Positions 1-14,251 are shown, numbered from the stretch's first letter. The stretch: DNA of 64,000 nt from Aquila chrysaetos chrysaetos (GCF_900496995.4 NC_044018.1:20676001-20740000); one strand, 5' to 3'. Made by a program: numbers and translations. Notes: a model not told the origin generated them from the sequence alone.

Positions 1-51
1 ACCAGTAGGAGAAAAAAATAAGAGAATCAGGCTGGATGTTGCCAGGGTTTC

Positions 52-288
52 TTACCCCACATCATCATCTTGTTTTGAGATGTGAACTATGCCGCCTGTA
101 TATTTTTCACCACTGAGGACACTGTCTGCATTCAGAAAAGCTGATACTCTCCTTCTCAGCAATGGCTGTTTGTTTTTCTTATCGATGGTTTTGGCTTCTA
201 CCTTAGAAAATTTAATTTTTCCGTATGTCTTAATGTTTATGTCATTTCCAAAGGCCTGTTGAATCATGAACTGGCTATCTGTGTCCAA
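52..288 (-). other. Unassigned coding-like ORF, possible single exon
   Basis: I do not recognise this protein. About 78 codons are open on the minus strand, with a mixed, coding-like codon choice and a hydrophilic, Lys-rich product containing the segments QPLLRRRVSAFLNAD and GGIVHISKQDDD. The frame runs into a good splice donor: GG at 57-56 is followed by GTAAGA. On the 5' side, in-frame stops lie just upstream (for example a TAG near 305-310) and the nearest pyrimidine-rich acceptor (around 330-360) is beyond them, so a clean exon start is not evident. The first in-frame ATG is internal (FMIQQAF). It could be an exon of a gene continuing left of the window, a decayed exon, or chance. Confidence 0.2.
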
Positions 289-3200
289 AACTGTCTTGCT
301 GGTCTAATCTATGATATGCTAGTGAACACATTCTGCTGGGAAAGGCTGGGAGGGGGTGGTGAAATCAATAACTTCCTCAACTAAATACAATACTTCACAG
401 CTGTGAGAAGCATTATGAAAGATGCTATAACAGATAAGGTGGAAGAATATTCAAATGACAAAATGTGTGTCTGGACTCAGTGCATTTACTAAACCAAAAC
501 AAGAATACAGCTTTGCCATGTGTTAGGAGGTCGTGTTCAAAGTCTGGAAACAATTGCCTTTTGGAATTACAAGAACATGTTAAAGGCTGCTCATATTTAT
601 GGCTGGTAATGTTTAGTCATTACAACAATGAACAGTGATAAAAAGGAGTTGCAAGCACTTGCATGATATGGGAAATTCAATTAATTTTGCTGCAAATTAC
701 AAGTCATGATTCAAAACCTTCAGAATGCACAGACTCCAGCTTATCACTCATCAAAAGGAATGGGGATTATTTTGTAGTAGGAGTAGGTAGTACGTGTAGT
801 AGTGGGACCACAGGCCTATGGAGCCAATACAAAAATTGGCACACAGGTAGATCTTCAACAGCATGAAAGCATCTGGGCCAGGGCCAGGATCCAGAGGGTA
901 TTGAGAGAGATCTTACGGCTATGACTTTCAGTAACCAGTTTCCTCCGAGTTCCACATTCAGTAAGAGCCACAAGTCTCATGCCTCTCTGGAGGTATCATA
1001 AGCCCAGACTTCTTACAGCTGGTAAAGCAGAGAGAAAGGTTTATTATGATTAAAATCTGTATGATGATTTTTTCATTAAAAATTATGACATGATTTTAAA
1101 GGTAAAAAATCCAATATGCAGTCTGTTCCTAATGAAGAAAGGATTCTGTTCTGGAAAACAGCATCTCAGAAAGGTCTTGAGGAGAAATAATTCAACAGAA
1201 GCTTTCAAGATACTACTGTTTCAAAAACAGCTGATGCGATCCTGGGTTAAAATTTAATAGGAGAACAGTGAGTAGCAGAAGTGAAATTACTTTCTATCTA
1301 TACTCAGCACATCCAGTATTTAAAAAACATTGAAAAAGTTGGAGAGGTGCAAAAAGAGTCTGAAAAATCAGTTGAGGACTAAAGACAATACTTTGTGAGT
1401 ATTAAAAACTCAAGTTTATTAAATTAAAAAAAAAGTCTGAAGCATGACTTTTTTACAGAACCTTAATATCCCCATGAGGAGAAAACACGCAGCAGAGAAA
1501 GGCAACAAGAAGTAGCAAGTGAAACCTGAAGCCAGAGAACTTGCATTCCAAACAAGACACGGTGCCATTAACAGCTGGAGCTGCCTACCCACGAAGTGAC
1601 GGATACTTCCTCTCCCACTGTCTCCAAATCATGACTAATTCCCAGCCAGGGAGGCACAATCATGTTACAAACGAGGTATTAAATGGAATTAAAACTAAAG
1701 TGACATCTCACCCCCATTTAGAGACAGGGGAAGAACCAGAGGCACCATATGTAAGAATATGGCAGCAACCCTAGAGTGTAGAAACAGAAAGGGCAGCACC
1801 ATCCCCAAATTAGGACAGACAAGTGGCTTAATCCAGTCACGCATAGGGTCTTCTCTGTTTTCTTATTTGACATTCAGCTATGAAAAGATCAGAAAACCTT
1901 GCTCAAACTTTGTTTAAGCATAAATTGTGGGATATATAACAAATCATAGGATCTAATGCAAGGGTAACTAACTGTACAAAACTGAATGGTGTGTCAGACA
2001 TGGGAAATCAGACCAGACAGCTTAATGCTTTTTAATTGTCTCAAACCTTATGTCTTTAAGTGAATAGGCTGTGTATAATAAACTCTTCTCACTCTTAGTG
2101 TACAAAAGGCCACCATTTCTTTAGATCTGGAAGAAGAGATATAAAGATGGAATAGCACTCTTGGGAAGGCTTTTTGATGGAGAAAAGTATTGAAACTGAC
2201 TCAGCATTTGTTAAAAAAACAGAAAAAGCGAAATAAATGCCACATCCAGTCACTTGAAATTATAAATTATAGACAATTTGGGAATTTTTAGCTGTCTCTG
2301 TTGCCCTCCCTGCCCAGTTTACAGGAAGCGTTATCTGGCTTCTCAATTCATGAACCATTGAGCTTTCTGCTAAGGTTATTGCGAAAAAGGAGCAAACTCT
2401 GGAGCAGCTGCTTTATCGTTTCAGATGTGTGTTACATTACACATACGTTCAGGAATTATTCCACTTATGAATCTGCATTAGGCCACCAGTACAGCTCTTA
2501 CAGCTTCTTGTTAGCTCTGCCAATACTTTTCTGACACTCAGGAGGTAAAGTTATTAACTGTGAAGTCTGCTTGCGAGGAGCCAGTATTCCAACTTGCAAC
2601 AGAGTCTTTCCATACGTAGAGCTCCTCTCTTAAATTAGGTAAGATTGCAATTCTAATTCCACCTGTTTCTTAGGTCAAACTCCTGTGCTGTCACAGGAGA
2701 ATCTATGAGGTGAATCACCTAAGACTATGCTAAATTGTCAGAAGAAAAATAATTTGCTGAAACTGTCCAGAAGAATTTGGTGCAGGTGTTTTACTGTGGG
2801 ACACTAGGGAGAAGTTTATAAACTCCTGGCCTGGGGTTTCCCATACCTCCTCCCCTTGTCCTACCCTTTTTTTCACCCACAACAATTTTTTCTTTGCAGA
2901 GTAGAATTAGAGGGCTAATAATAGTATGGAAAAAAAAATAAGGACTTCATCTCATGCACTCCAGTGTCTGGTCTGATCTGTGCAAGTGCTAGCTTTTCTA
3001 CCACTTAGTAAGCAATAAAGAATTGCAGGTTTAGAATAAGTTTCTTTTGGTCACCTAATACAATTTTAGAGATTGGACTGTTTGGGAGGGAAAAGTAGAT
3101 TTCCCGGATCCCACAATGCAAATTGGTATAAGTCAGTAACACAAAAAATTCCAACATTTAGGGAAATTATTTGTTATACTTCAGGTGAGATTTATAGAAA

Positions 3201-6200
3201 AGAAAAATAAAATGTTATAAGCAAAGGGGAATTAAAAATGTCCTATTAAACTACAGACACTTCCAGCAGAGTTTGCACATTTAGCAGAAATTCTAAATTT
3301 AAATGTATACAATGAGATATACAGTGATGTTGCATAATTACAAGGATTTGAGGGGAGGGGGGACGAATATGATCAACCAGACTGGAAGGTGTTTTGTACC
3401 ATAGTGCCCTCTAGAGATAGTTCCAGAAACTTGGACAGTATGGCAGAAAAACATTGTTTTTTCTGTTCTCCTTCTCCTCAGAACAATGAACGAGCAAAAG
3501 CACCTGGGGACTGTGCTCATATGAAGCTGATCTGTTCCTTCAGGTGAGAACTTGGGACTGAACTAACATATATGTAGTTGACCAGTGGCCCAGGATCCAG
3601 GCACAGGGGGGCAGCTAATCTGTCTGGCAGCAAACACCTGCCTCTTGGGGCAACGGGAGGAAGCGGGGAGACCTGGACTTGAAACATAACATGTGTCGTA
3701 ACTCAGGGTTCAAGTTGCAGATCTCTGGTTTATTTGTAACATCTGATATAATCTAAACACTTCCTATGTTTTACATGATTAGAAAGAGTTTCCACAGACT
3801 ACAGTAGTATGAAATTAGAAAGTACAAAAGTTAGCCTATAAAATATAAACAAGTGAAGCAGACTTACAACAAGAACAGACAAGAAAGCAAAGGTTATCAT
3901 CCATTAATTAGAAAATAAGCAGTTTCAGTTTTGCAAATTAGGACTAACATAACAAATCCACAGACAAATATAAATTCAAGCCTACTGTAAGGTTTAACAT
4001 CTCATAAAATACAAACTTTACCACAAGATATTTCAGTCCTTACTGTAGATGGTGCTGTAGCATAAAAGATGCATTGCACCCTGACTGCTGATTTTAAACT
4101 GTCTAGCTATGACTGACATACAAGTTACTCTGTGCACAGGATTAATCCACAAATTGTTGTGAGAGGTCGTGTAAACATGTTGCAATTTATGTGTGGTTTA
4201 TATGTGAGCGTAGGATTGTTAAAAAAAAGAAATAATGAAAAATATGTTGAATTCTTTTCTGTAATACTAATATGCTAGTGTATTATAGCATATGCTAGGC
4301 CATAGTGAGGTTTAGAAAGGTCTTGAATACATTTGCTGAGAAAGATAAATCTCTCACTTTTTTTTGTTTTGGTTGCTCTGCCTGGGACATAGCAAAGTGA
4401 GACGATTTCAGTCTCGTTTTTTTTCTGAGAGAAAATCCCAGATATTGCCAGCCTTCTTTGTTTTATACTGACTTCTTCCTTCATTGGGAATCAATGTGAA
4501 TGAATTTTCTCTACGCAGGACAAATACAGAGCATTGGTAAAATCAAGTTCAATGCTCATGGCACAAGCAATTCTTATTTGAGAGAAGTCTCAAATGACAT
4601 CCAGTTACGATGCCCTGCTTCAAGCTGAAAGAAAAATGGCATTTGCAGAGGAGAAATGAGCATCTCGCTGAGACAGCTGCACACTGCAAGCTAGAGCCGA
4701 CCTCAGGGACAGGAGGGACCCCAGGAGAATGCCACCCTATTTATCTGTAAAACGTGAGAGAGGCTCCCTGCCCCACCAGTAACAGCAGTCTGGATGACTG
4801 CCGCAAGTGGCCTGGGCCACGAGCCCGTTTATGGAGCCCAAAGCTGCCGCAGGTCACCCAGTCTCCCCACGGAGGCTGCTCGCCGTCGGCAGCAAGATCC
4901 TCCAGTTCCCAGAGGTGACGCGTCACCTTGCACTAATGCAGAATGAGCAGAATGAGATTTCTGTGCCAATCCACCGCTTAGCATTTCTGCTGAGAGTGCT
5001 AAGAAAGCCCTGCATTTCTGCCTTGTACACAAATATTTATCACATGGACATGAAAAACTACTTTTATTGCAAATTGGTGGAGCTGCATCAACATACACCA
5101 AGGTAGGATCAAGTCCACCAAAACCAATAACTGTAGGGTAAAAGCAGCAATGCAAATTAAGCAAATAAATAAATGAATTTGCATTGGCAAAAGCAGATGA
5201 TATTGCTCAGTGCTGTAGAAATGAAATCAAAATAACTGAACATGGAATAGCCAAAGAGCACTCTTTGGATTTTTATTCTGGTTTTTGTTCAGCATCAGAA
5301 CTCACTGATATAAGCAGATGATAACGCGAGTTTTATGCAAGTCTTTTGTGCTCCCTTGATGCAAAATAGAATGTGCTTCCTTCAGCGGAGTACTAGGACT
5401 AAGAAAAATTCAGAAAGTTCTGCTGCCGTTGAGATTTATGTGCCTGAACCCAGACATCCTTTCCCCACGTCACTGTGTAAGAAAATAACTTTTCTTTCTT
5501 ACAAGCTAACTGGTATTATAGCAGTGGAGGAAGCTTCAGCTTCCTGTTGCACGCAGAAGCTTTGGGTGGCCTGCTGTCAAATGGAGCGTGCAGCTCCGCT
5601 TTCCGGACCTGTGCTTGGCAGGGGTCTGTCTGATGAAAGACAAGTGACAAGTGCTTATGGAGGTATCTGCAGAGTGCATGGGGCAAGGAGCTTGCTAGTC
5701 TGGCCAGCAACAAGTGCGCAGTGGGTGGGTTTTCAACCGCACCACAAAACCCATTCTGACTTTTCATTTCATGCTAATTTTCAAATGCAAATTATCTCCA
5801 GTGTAGCAAGATTTCTGAAGTTATCAGGCCAAGAAATTCTCCAAGTAATTTTCTTGTACACATTTGACTGATCCTTTTGGTTTTCGAAAGGAGGCCCAAT
5901 CTTGCTTACCTTCTTCTTCTCTTAGCGTCAGGCTTCTAGAAAAACAAGTTTTTGCTGCACTGTTGTGCTTATAGTGCAATATCTGCTAATTGTTTTGTTG
6001 GAAGCAGCAGCTGCCTCTTGGGCCTCCTAGACTAGCCTGCAGCCCATTTTAGCAAGCTCTTCCACATTATTGTATCTTCCAGTCCACCCCTTCTAGGCAG
6101 GGAGGCACCGCTAGTCCTGCTGTGCAACAGTGACTGCTTCCTAAGCCAAGGAAGCAATATGCCAAAAGGGGACATGAGGGAAGAGACGCAGAGAAAAAGA

Positions 6201-7583
6201 AAACTGACTGTATAAGCAGCTTCACATTAGAATGAATACTCCAGTAAAATATCATTTGAGTTGTTTATCGTCAGCTTATACCTATTGTCCAGGTATTTTT
6301 TTTCCCTACTTTTCTATGAATCGTCAGTCACAGCTCTCAAATTATTTGCCCAGTGAAAAATCCCGCCCTTAATCTTCTGGGTGATGCTGGGAGAAGCAGA
6401 GCAGGGGCAGTTGCAGGAGAGTGTGTGTGTCGCTGATCCTGACCCATTTTGCCTTCACAGACACATGGAACCAGAAGCAGAGTCTAACTGCACTTCTGTG
6501 CACCCCTTTGAGAAAGATGCCCGTGCATGTGCCTCCTCTGGCTCTAGTCTTTCACATGTGGACAGAAGAGGTTAAAAGCAGTGATACGATGGCCTAAACC
6601 CAGACAGTCTAAGTAGGGGTTTGGTAGAATGACTGATAAACAGTGAGAGGCTAACTCTGCTACAAGGATGTCCTGAGTAAAAGCATCAGACGACAGCATC
6701 CCTGTCAAGCTGAGTCGCCTGGCTGGGCAATGCAAGGGAGCCTGGTCCGCAAAAGACGCAGAACTGAAAGAAGAGATTGGAGTAGTGAGCTGTGGTCACC
6801 CTGTGAGCACCTTCACTGGAGAAGGCGCGATTCGGTCTTGTCTTTGGTGCCTGGACAGCCGGTTGTCCCTGGAGCACCCTGTCTGCCGGGGGGGCAGGCA
6901 GGCTGCGTGCCAAGAGGAGGGACAAACCCTGGAGGCACCTGCCAGGCACTTTCATCAAGCCTCTAATTTAAAAGCTGAGAGGTCAGCTGTGTTTTCTGCC
7001 CTCAGCTTTTTGTTTTCTAAGCCTAGCTGCTGTCTCCCTCAGCCCTCTCCTTCCCTGCAGTGTTTTACAGGACAGAGCTGAGCAGAGAACATAAAATATG
7101 CCACTTCCAGTCAGACACTGGAATAGCAGTGGGCTGCATCATCAGAAAGTTCATTAACATGCAAATTTGGTAGCAGAAATTGTCAGTTCTGATATCTCCT
7201 TGAAGTTATTTGACAAAACTGTTTATCAGTGATGAAGTGCTTGTGTCAATTAAAAAAAAAGGCATGGCAAACATGAGCTAGTCATAAACTATTTCTAAGA
7301 ATTAGTTGATTTGTCTTTTCTCCTCCTGAATTTACAGTCAGATTTCTGTTAATTGTCTTAGATTGATGTACAGTAGCTAACACATGTCAAGAATAATAAC
7401 ATATTTAAAAAAACCAACCCAACAACAAAAAACCATTACTTTGAGTGACCACTGAAAGGAGAGAAAATTCCCATCAGTTTCTAAGGGAATTCTTTTTCCC
7501 AACTGTGTCACTGATGTGGTACCGTTATTTTTCCAGTGAGTGTGTCTGCTTTAGCTTTACTATAATTTTTTTCCCTGACAACA
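289..7583. other. Intergenic DNA, no recognisable gene
   Basis: Mostly AT-rich unique-looking sequence with short A and T runs. I see no splice-site-flanked coding exons, RNA genes or recognisable transposon. Two slightly more GC-rich patches (about 4.7-5.0 kb and 6.7-7.0 kb) open several short overlapping frames on both strands, as expected from base composition. One 178-codon ATG-started ORF at 5335-5871 is discussed in the findings. Confidence 0.6.
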
Positions 7584-8196
7584 TGTTGTCCTGGTTTTGG
7601 CTGGGATAGAGCTAATTTTCTTCTTAGTAGCTAGTACAGTGTGTTCGGATTCAGTGTGAGAAGAATGTTGATAACACACTGATGTTTTCAGTTGTTGCTA
7701 CATAGTGCTTATCCCAAATTAAGAATTTTTCAGTGTACATGCTCTGCCAGCGAGGAGAGGCACAAGAATCTGGGAGGGACCGGAGCCAGGACAGCTGACC
7801 TGAACTAGCCAAAGGGATATTCCATACCACAGGACGTCATGCTTAGTATATAAACTGGGGGGAGTTGGTCAGGAGGGGCGGATTGCTGCTCGGGCATCCG
7901 TCAGGGGGTGGTGAGCAATTGCGTTGTGCATCATTTGTTTTTTCTTGGGTTTTATTTCTCTCTCTCTCTTTTTTTTCTTCTTATATTCCTTTTCATTACA
8001 ATTATTAGTATTATTATATTTTAATTATTGTTGTTATTATTATATTTTATTTTACTTTAGTTATTAAACTGTTCTTATCTCAACCCATGAGTTTTACTTC
8101 TTTTTTTCAGTTCTCCTCCCCATCCCACTGGGTGGGGGGAGGAATGAGCGAGCCGCTGTGCAGTGCTTAGTTGCTGGCTGGGGTTAAACTGCAACA
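7584..8196 (+). mobile_element. Solo LTR of an avian endogenous retrovirus (ERVL-like)
   Basis: The element begins TGTCCTGGTTTTGGCTGGGA at 7587 and ends in GGGTTAAACTGCAACA at 8196, a start and end I recognise from a common avian LTR family. Inside are a TATA box (tatataaa at 7847-7854), a purine-rich segment following it, a C/T-rich then ATT-rich microsatellite stretch at about 7958-8060, and the conserved block around ctcaacccatgagttttact. No gag, pol or env follows, so it is a solo LTR left by recombination. The exact edges are uncertain: CAACA occurs at both 7579-7583 and 8192-8196 and could be read either as target duplication or as the normal LTR end. Family-level assignment is from memory. 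Confidence 0.8.
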
Positions 8197-10734
8197 CGTT
8201 TACAGTAGCTTGACCAGTCCAATAGCCTTCTAAAGGTTCAATATATAGATGTAAGCAACTGGTTCAATTACATACGATTTATCTTGATGACCAAATTTAA
8301 AGGAGGAAATAGCTCAAGCTAAGGATAGGTGCTTAGATGATAGTTTTGAACACTGAGTTCTTGCTTCTTGATGCTTTTAAAATCCCACTGAGTACATGTC
8401 TACATTATTAAGTCACAAATGCTTGTACACATCTGGCTCATTGTTTAAATTTCTTATTCCCCTCCCCCTTTCTACTCAGCCATTCTTCTTCTAAATGATC
8501 TTGTCTTTTAAAAGTGAATTTGAGTTCCACTCATAACCTTGAATAAATGGAGGTCCCTGGAGTATTCTATCTTCTGAACCATGGGTCAGATCCATAGCTA
8601 AGGTAGGTCAACCTAGCTGCACTGTCCTCAATGCCAAAGTACTGCATTTGGGGATCTGACCTTTTAATGGCCACCTATTTAATGCAGCTAATAAATCAAG
8701 TATAATGTAATTTCCAGCACACCAACTGTAGTCCTGAGAAATGCAGCTATGTCATTTCTCCCATATGTTCAGATAAAGTCAGTGTTTTCATTTGTATGCT
8801 TTACTACAACTGCTGGAAAAAGCAAAGAATATCTTCTACTAGAGAAGGACACTTGAATACAAATTAGCATCATTACCATGAAAGAACTATGTAGTATTTT
8901 TAGCAGATCATTAATTAAGACAAAAATTAATAGCACAGATAAAGGCTAGTTAATTTACATAGTTCCTACCTCTGATAAGATACCTTATCTACTTCATAGT
9001 ATAACATTGATCTGTTCTCTATATTTTTAGCCATAACAGAAGTATGAGTGTTGTAATTAAACTGGATGCTGTGCAGTTAGCCTAAATATATCTGCCCAGA
9101 ATAGCGCTACATTAGAATTTTCATGCAAAAGTGAAATTCTGTTGAATTTTCCCAGTTTGAATTTGCATTAATTAATTTCACTGTTATTTATATCTTATTG
9201 TGGGTTTTCTCTTCTTAATGTGTATTTATATGATGTGTATTTTTATCTGAATTATATTTAAAGCAGTAGGACTTGGTTTAATAGAGCTCCTAGACTCATA
9301 CCTTACAGTAAGAAACAAAGCACACATCTTTCCAAAAGTGTAAGTAATGAGGTTGGATCCAAGTTAAACTCAACACTATATATGAAAATCCCATCTTCTC
9401 AAGGACAAAGATTCACCCACTCATACATCATTTTTATTTTTAGTGGATTAGAAGGAGTAGGTACAAGTCCTCAACAACTATTTCTGCAACTTTGAAGAGC
9501 TAAGAAAGACTGAATGAATCAGCCAGCACTGCAGAGGTTTTCCAATTAAGTGTAAATACAGAGTATTCAGAGGCTTATGTTTTTAGAATAAAAATTATCT
9601 GAAGCAATTCATATTTATGTCCCTTAATTCACTCACACAATTTAAAGTTTGATTTTTAAAATGTATTTTTTCCACAGACAGAGTTTAAATTTTCACAAGT
9701 TTTTCACCAAAACACACCATTGCACTTCCTGCATGCCAAAGTCCTTAGGACAGAGCCATCTTGGAATAATTTTCTTTCAAATACATGTTTACAGTTTATA
9801 TAAAACACCACATAGCTAGGCTATGATCATAAAAATTATTTGGGAAAACACTAAATACACTAATTCAAAATGATATTATAAATTCCTACAACTTGACGAG
9901 GCTCTGAGATGCTCTGCTTACTTTCTGCAGTTCTTTATGTCCATGGACTGTCTTAGTGACTCGTATACTAGGTGACTCAGTTTTGGTGAATATTAACTTC
10001 ATATGCAAGAAAAAGGGGAAAACCAGGCAAGTTTTCCTCATTTTGTATTTGCAAAGATTGAAGTTGAGAGAAAAAACAATGGGAACATTTTGCTATATTT
10101 CATGCTTGTCCACTTAGCCAAGCACATTTAGATGATAAAAAAGGAGGAATGCAAAATATTACAGCTACAAAACTCCTAGCCAAACTCCTAGCCAGCCTAC
10201 AATGGCTGCTGTACCTATAGTAATATCAGCAGAGGTAAATCTGAGATAGATTTAAACCATTTCTGTCTTTAGGATGTTTCTGCTCCCATAAACTCTACAG
10301 ATAACCAGTGTAATATAGGCTTTGATTCAGACACCTTACACATTGTTCTAATATGAAGTGAAGTGAATTATGAAGTAGGGGTCTAAGACTGAGTATACGA
10401 GAGCAGAGATTCCCCCCCCCCCCCCTTCTTTCATTTAGAGAGATGCAGTGAAATTTCAGCTGCAATGGGAAAGGTTTGAAGGAAGAAAATGTCTGTGCTG
10501 GCTTCGGGGACTTTCTCTCAGCTCCACTTGACAGGTGCAGTCGTATTTTTGGGCAGAGCTCAGCAACAGAGCATCTTGATTGCATGCAGTAACATTTCCC
10601 CTAACAGCCTGTTCAGTTCGAGTGGCTCCCATGACGTGCAATGCCATCCATGGTACATTCACTTAGTTTTCAAATGTAACAGAACTTGCAATAACATTTC
10701 CATTCATTTGCATTTCGGTGTTGATAAATTGGAG
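8197..10734. other. Intergenic AT-rich DNA
   Basis: No gene, exon or clear transposon is seen. The only notable feature is a run of 14 C at 10412-10425, which is prone to length errors in sequencing and assembly. Confidence 0.6.
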
Positions 10735-11132
10735 TGAGTTCAGTGGAGGGCACCAACAGGCTCAGGGGGCTGGAGCACTTGTCCTGAGAGGAGAGGCTGA
10801 GGGAGCTGGGCTTGTGCAGCCGGGAGCAGAGGGGGCCTTGGGGGAACCTGAGAGCACGCTTGCAACACCTGCATGGAAATTACTGAGAAGATGGAGCCAG
10901 GCTCTCTACCGAGGTGCATGGTGGGAAGAAAAAAGTCAGTAGGAAAAATTGGAACAGGTTGCCCAGAGAGATTTCGTAACTCCTGTCCTTGCAGGTTTTA
11001 TAGACCTGCCTGGCCAAAGCCCTCAGAAACCTTGTCTGAACTTGGTGTAGACCCTGTTTTCAGCAGGACGTTGCCGTACAGGCATTGTGAGTTCCCTTCC
11101 AGCCTGAATGTTGAATGACTCTGTGATGTTAC
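10735..11132 (+). mobile_element. CR1 LINE 3' fragment (plus orientation), degraded
   Basis: Phrases typical of the CR1 3' region are present in order: a block around ctgagggagctgggcttgtgcagc, a block around ggaacaggttgcccagagag, and a 3' end of the form ttcccttccagcctgaatg...gactctgtgat. It is 5'-truncated, as most CR1 copies are, and carries no intact reading frame. Short ORFs over it are shadows of the old reverse-transcriptase tail and the 3' UTR. Confidence 0.75.
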
Positions 11133-14100
11133 AGAGCTGGATAAATTATTACAGTGGTAGGTAGGTTTTGCTTTGAAAATTAAGCAGAAATGCTCTATAG
11201 ATTAACATGCCTGCCTCAACTTATTTCCAACAATGCTAGCAATTTTTCTTGCATGAATTACTTTGCTTCCTTTCCCACTTGATGGGCTTTTCATTCAGGG
11301 TCAAAGAATCTGCTCCTGCTTTTTATTCTGATATTGCTACAAGTTGTGACAATATAAATCTCTATTATAAGATCCTCCCTCCCCTCGGTCTCTCCCAGGT
11401 ACTCCTCCTTCTTCTCCCCTCTCTTTTTTATCTTCAGCATTTTCAACTGCTGTGACATGATGAAGCTCATTCATAAAAACATCTGGCCTCTAAATCACTG
11501 TCTACCTTTCATTGTTCAGTGCAGTCTTTATGTGGCATGTGTTAGAAATCACTGGGGGTAGTTGAAAGCCTCCTCATTCTTTCTATTTTTTAGCATGTCT
11601 CGAAAGCTTTCACGGTTTCTTACAGACCCTTTCACAACAGCACTCCTATCAGCTTTGTTTCTGTCTTAAGTACCTGTATCTCCTTCTTACGCTCAGTATT
11701 GCTCCTTTGATGAAGGAACAGTTGTCTCTGTGTCATGCTAAGGAGAATGGTATAAAATGATGGTGGTGATTACTCTTCCTGACTACTGTTCATTAAGCAA
11801 ATATAATAATTTACATAAATATTTACAAATGTCTTCCATGCAGCCACCCCAGGATGTTGTCCAAATCAATGGCAACTGTATACGATAAAGTATTAATAAG
11901 GTAATCATATGAAGAGGTTTCTTATACGTATTACAAAACTTCACACGAATACCGAAGATTTACTACGTGATGAAAACAACTCACAAAACTGAGACAAGCA
12001 GCTGAAGTACCCATATGTACTGCTGCCTCGAAATTTTGATAGAGCTGGCTGATCACAGATGCATCATCCCTAGAGCCCCTCTTTATTCTTGCTCCTCAAC
12101 ACCGTTGCCTGAAACTATGCAGAACAACCATCACTGCAAAAGCTCAGCAGCAAATAGCAAGCACATCTACACAGCAAAACAGAGCACAATACAGGGATTC
12201 CCAAGCTATTAGATTAGATATTCACACAGCATAGACAGGATCAATATAGACAAATTATTATGCAGCTCCATACACACCAATTAGTCTGCCAGGAGTCACA
12301 AACTAATGATTTCTCACTCAAGCTGACTTCCATCAGAAAGTTTGGTTTCCAGTGCTGGGCCCTACTCCAATGTTATGTGGCTATAAGCCAGGCCAGCCTA
12401 AATCTGTGTGTCTCTGCTGATTAAATATGTGCAGAGAGGGCCAAGGATGGTTCATGACAGAAACTTGTTTTATGTGTCTCATGGCAATCTAGACTTAATT
12501 TCTGCCAAGGAAATGCTTTGTAAATATCAATGATAAACTATGTTGGCTTAATAAACAAGTATTAAAAACACTTTTACACAAGCAGTGTAAGACTTTCTGT
12601 TTGCAGTGCCCACATGATGCAGCGAACTGGAAATTCTGCAACCACTTAAACTATTTTTTAGAAAACTATAATGGATTAATTATGAAAAGGATCATTAGAA
12701 TCAACAGGCCAGCCTGTCTTACTTGTCAGGAGGACATCTCAGTCTCACTGAGACCAAGAGCAGAATTTCCAGTGGCTGCAAAGGTTTTGTAAACATTAAA
12801 TTTAAACTTCTGCTTTTCAATATACCAGGGATCTATGTACTGCAACGCTGATATTGTCAAAGCTAGAGAGGCTGCTAAGGAGGTAGAGACAGAAGGCAGT
12901 TGTGAACCTGAGATGGATTTCAGCATCAGCAATGTATGACACCCTGATTCATACACAAATGCGGGAGGAAGGGAAGGCTCTGCTCGTGCAGGAAAGAAAA
13001 AATAAGTGGAACCAACTCAGTCCAGGACAGGACTGCAATGTGAAAGCATGCTCTCACTCTTCTCCCTGTTTCAGTCTTTAAGAAAACGTCATAGTCCTGG
13101 ATAGAGTCTAAGTCTTGGAAGCTAATTTCCTGCTTCTGGGGGCTTTTCTTTTGTGAATTTTATATCCTCTCATCCCAAAGTTCTGCAGCAGGGATGTAGA
13201 AGGAAACCAGGCCAGAATAAGAAAAAAGAATAGGTTTGCTACATAATAAACCTTAATTAAGACTGCAAATTCAAATAGGGATGCCAGTTGGAAGATTGTC
13301 TGTGACACTTTGGTCCCTTGTGTTTATGCTTCACTTCCTTAGCTATATGCTCATATATTCTTTTCCACACGAACCAGCACAACTCATTTGTGAACAGCAT
13401 AGCTATGCTTTTCAATGTTTTCTTGTCTTGTTCAGTGTGTGGCCCCCGCCATACTTACTGCACACCATTTAAATTCAGCTCTCAATCAGAATGATTCATT
13501 CCTTTGTGGATTTCATGCTAAGATCTTCATCTCAGGAGTCAGGTTTGGAGCAATTGATCTCACACTGGGTGTTGGAAATGGTGCTCAGAGCCCCAGCATT
13601 ACATAGGAGAATGTTAACTGATATGGGTCAAAAACCACATGGATGATTATGAGAGAAGGGTCAACCCCAAGCCCGGGCCTTATTTGCTACTATAGACATA
13701 GCCTGAATACAAAGCTAAAATGGCTCTTTATCCTGACCAGTGTTGTCCACAGCAGTCCCAGAGCTGCAACTGCTTGTTAGCTTTCTACAGGTTTGAGATG
13801 GTACTTGTTCTGTTGCAGATAATACCACCTGAATTTTTAGTTTACCAAGTCTCTTTTGTGACTGGCTTGTGTGTTTGGGAAAAGTTAACAATCTGGCTAA
13901 ATTTGGGTATATTTCGAAAAAATCCCCTTAAAATATGCATCATGCTATCATGTTCATATCTGTGCTCCAAAACATGGATAGTTTCAAAAAACTGTTGTCT
14001 GCATTTCTTAATGTACTTGGGAAAAGGAATGACTTTCACCTGAGTTACCCTTTTGAAAAAGACAACTCTTATAGGTGAGAAATTTGAAACAAAAAGTTCA

Positions 14101-14251
14101 GACCCAAGACAAAGCCTACAGTGGCAATGCTTAGTTCATAATGGGGCAAAATAATTGGGAAGCATGGTAACGTGGGGGAATCTCAGTAATGGGTGGTGGT
14201 ACCAGACCTGCTTAGAATCTAAACTAGGTAGCTCCATAATCATGTTAACAC
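11133..14251. other. Intergenic DNA, nothing recognised
   Basis: AT-rich sequence with short ORFs on both strands that have no splice signals or recognisable domains. No transposon was identified. Confidence 0.55.
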
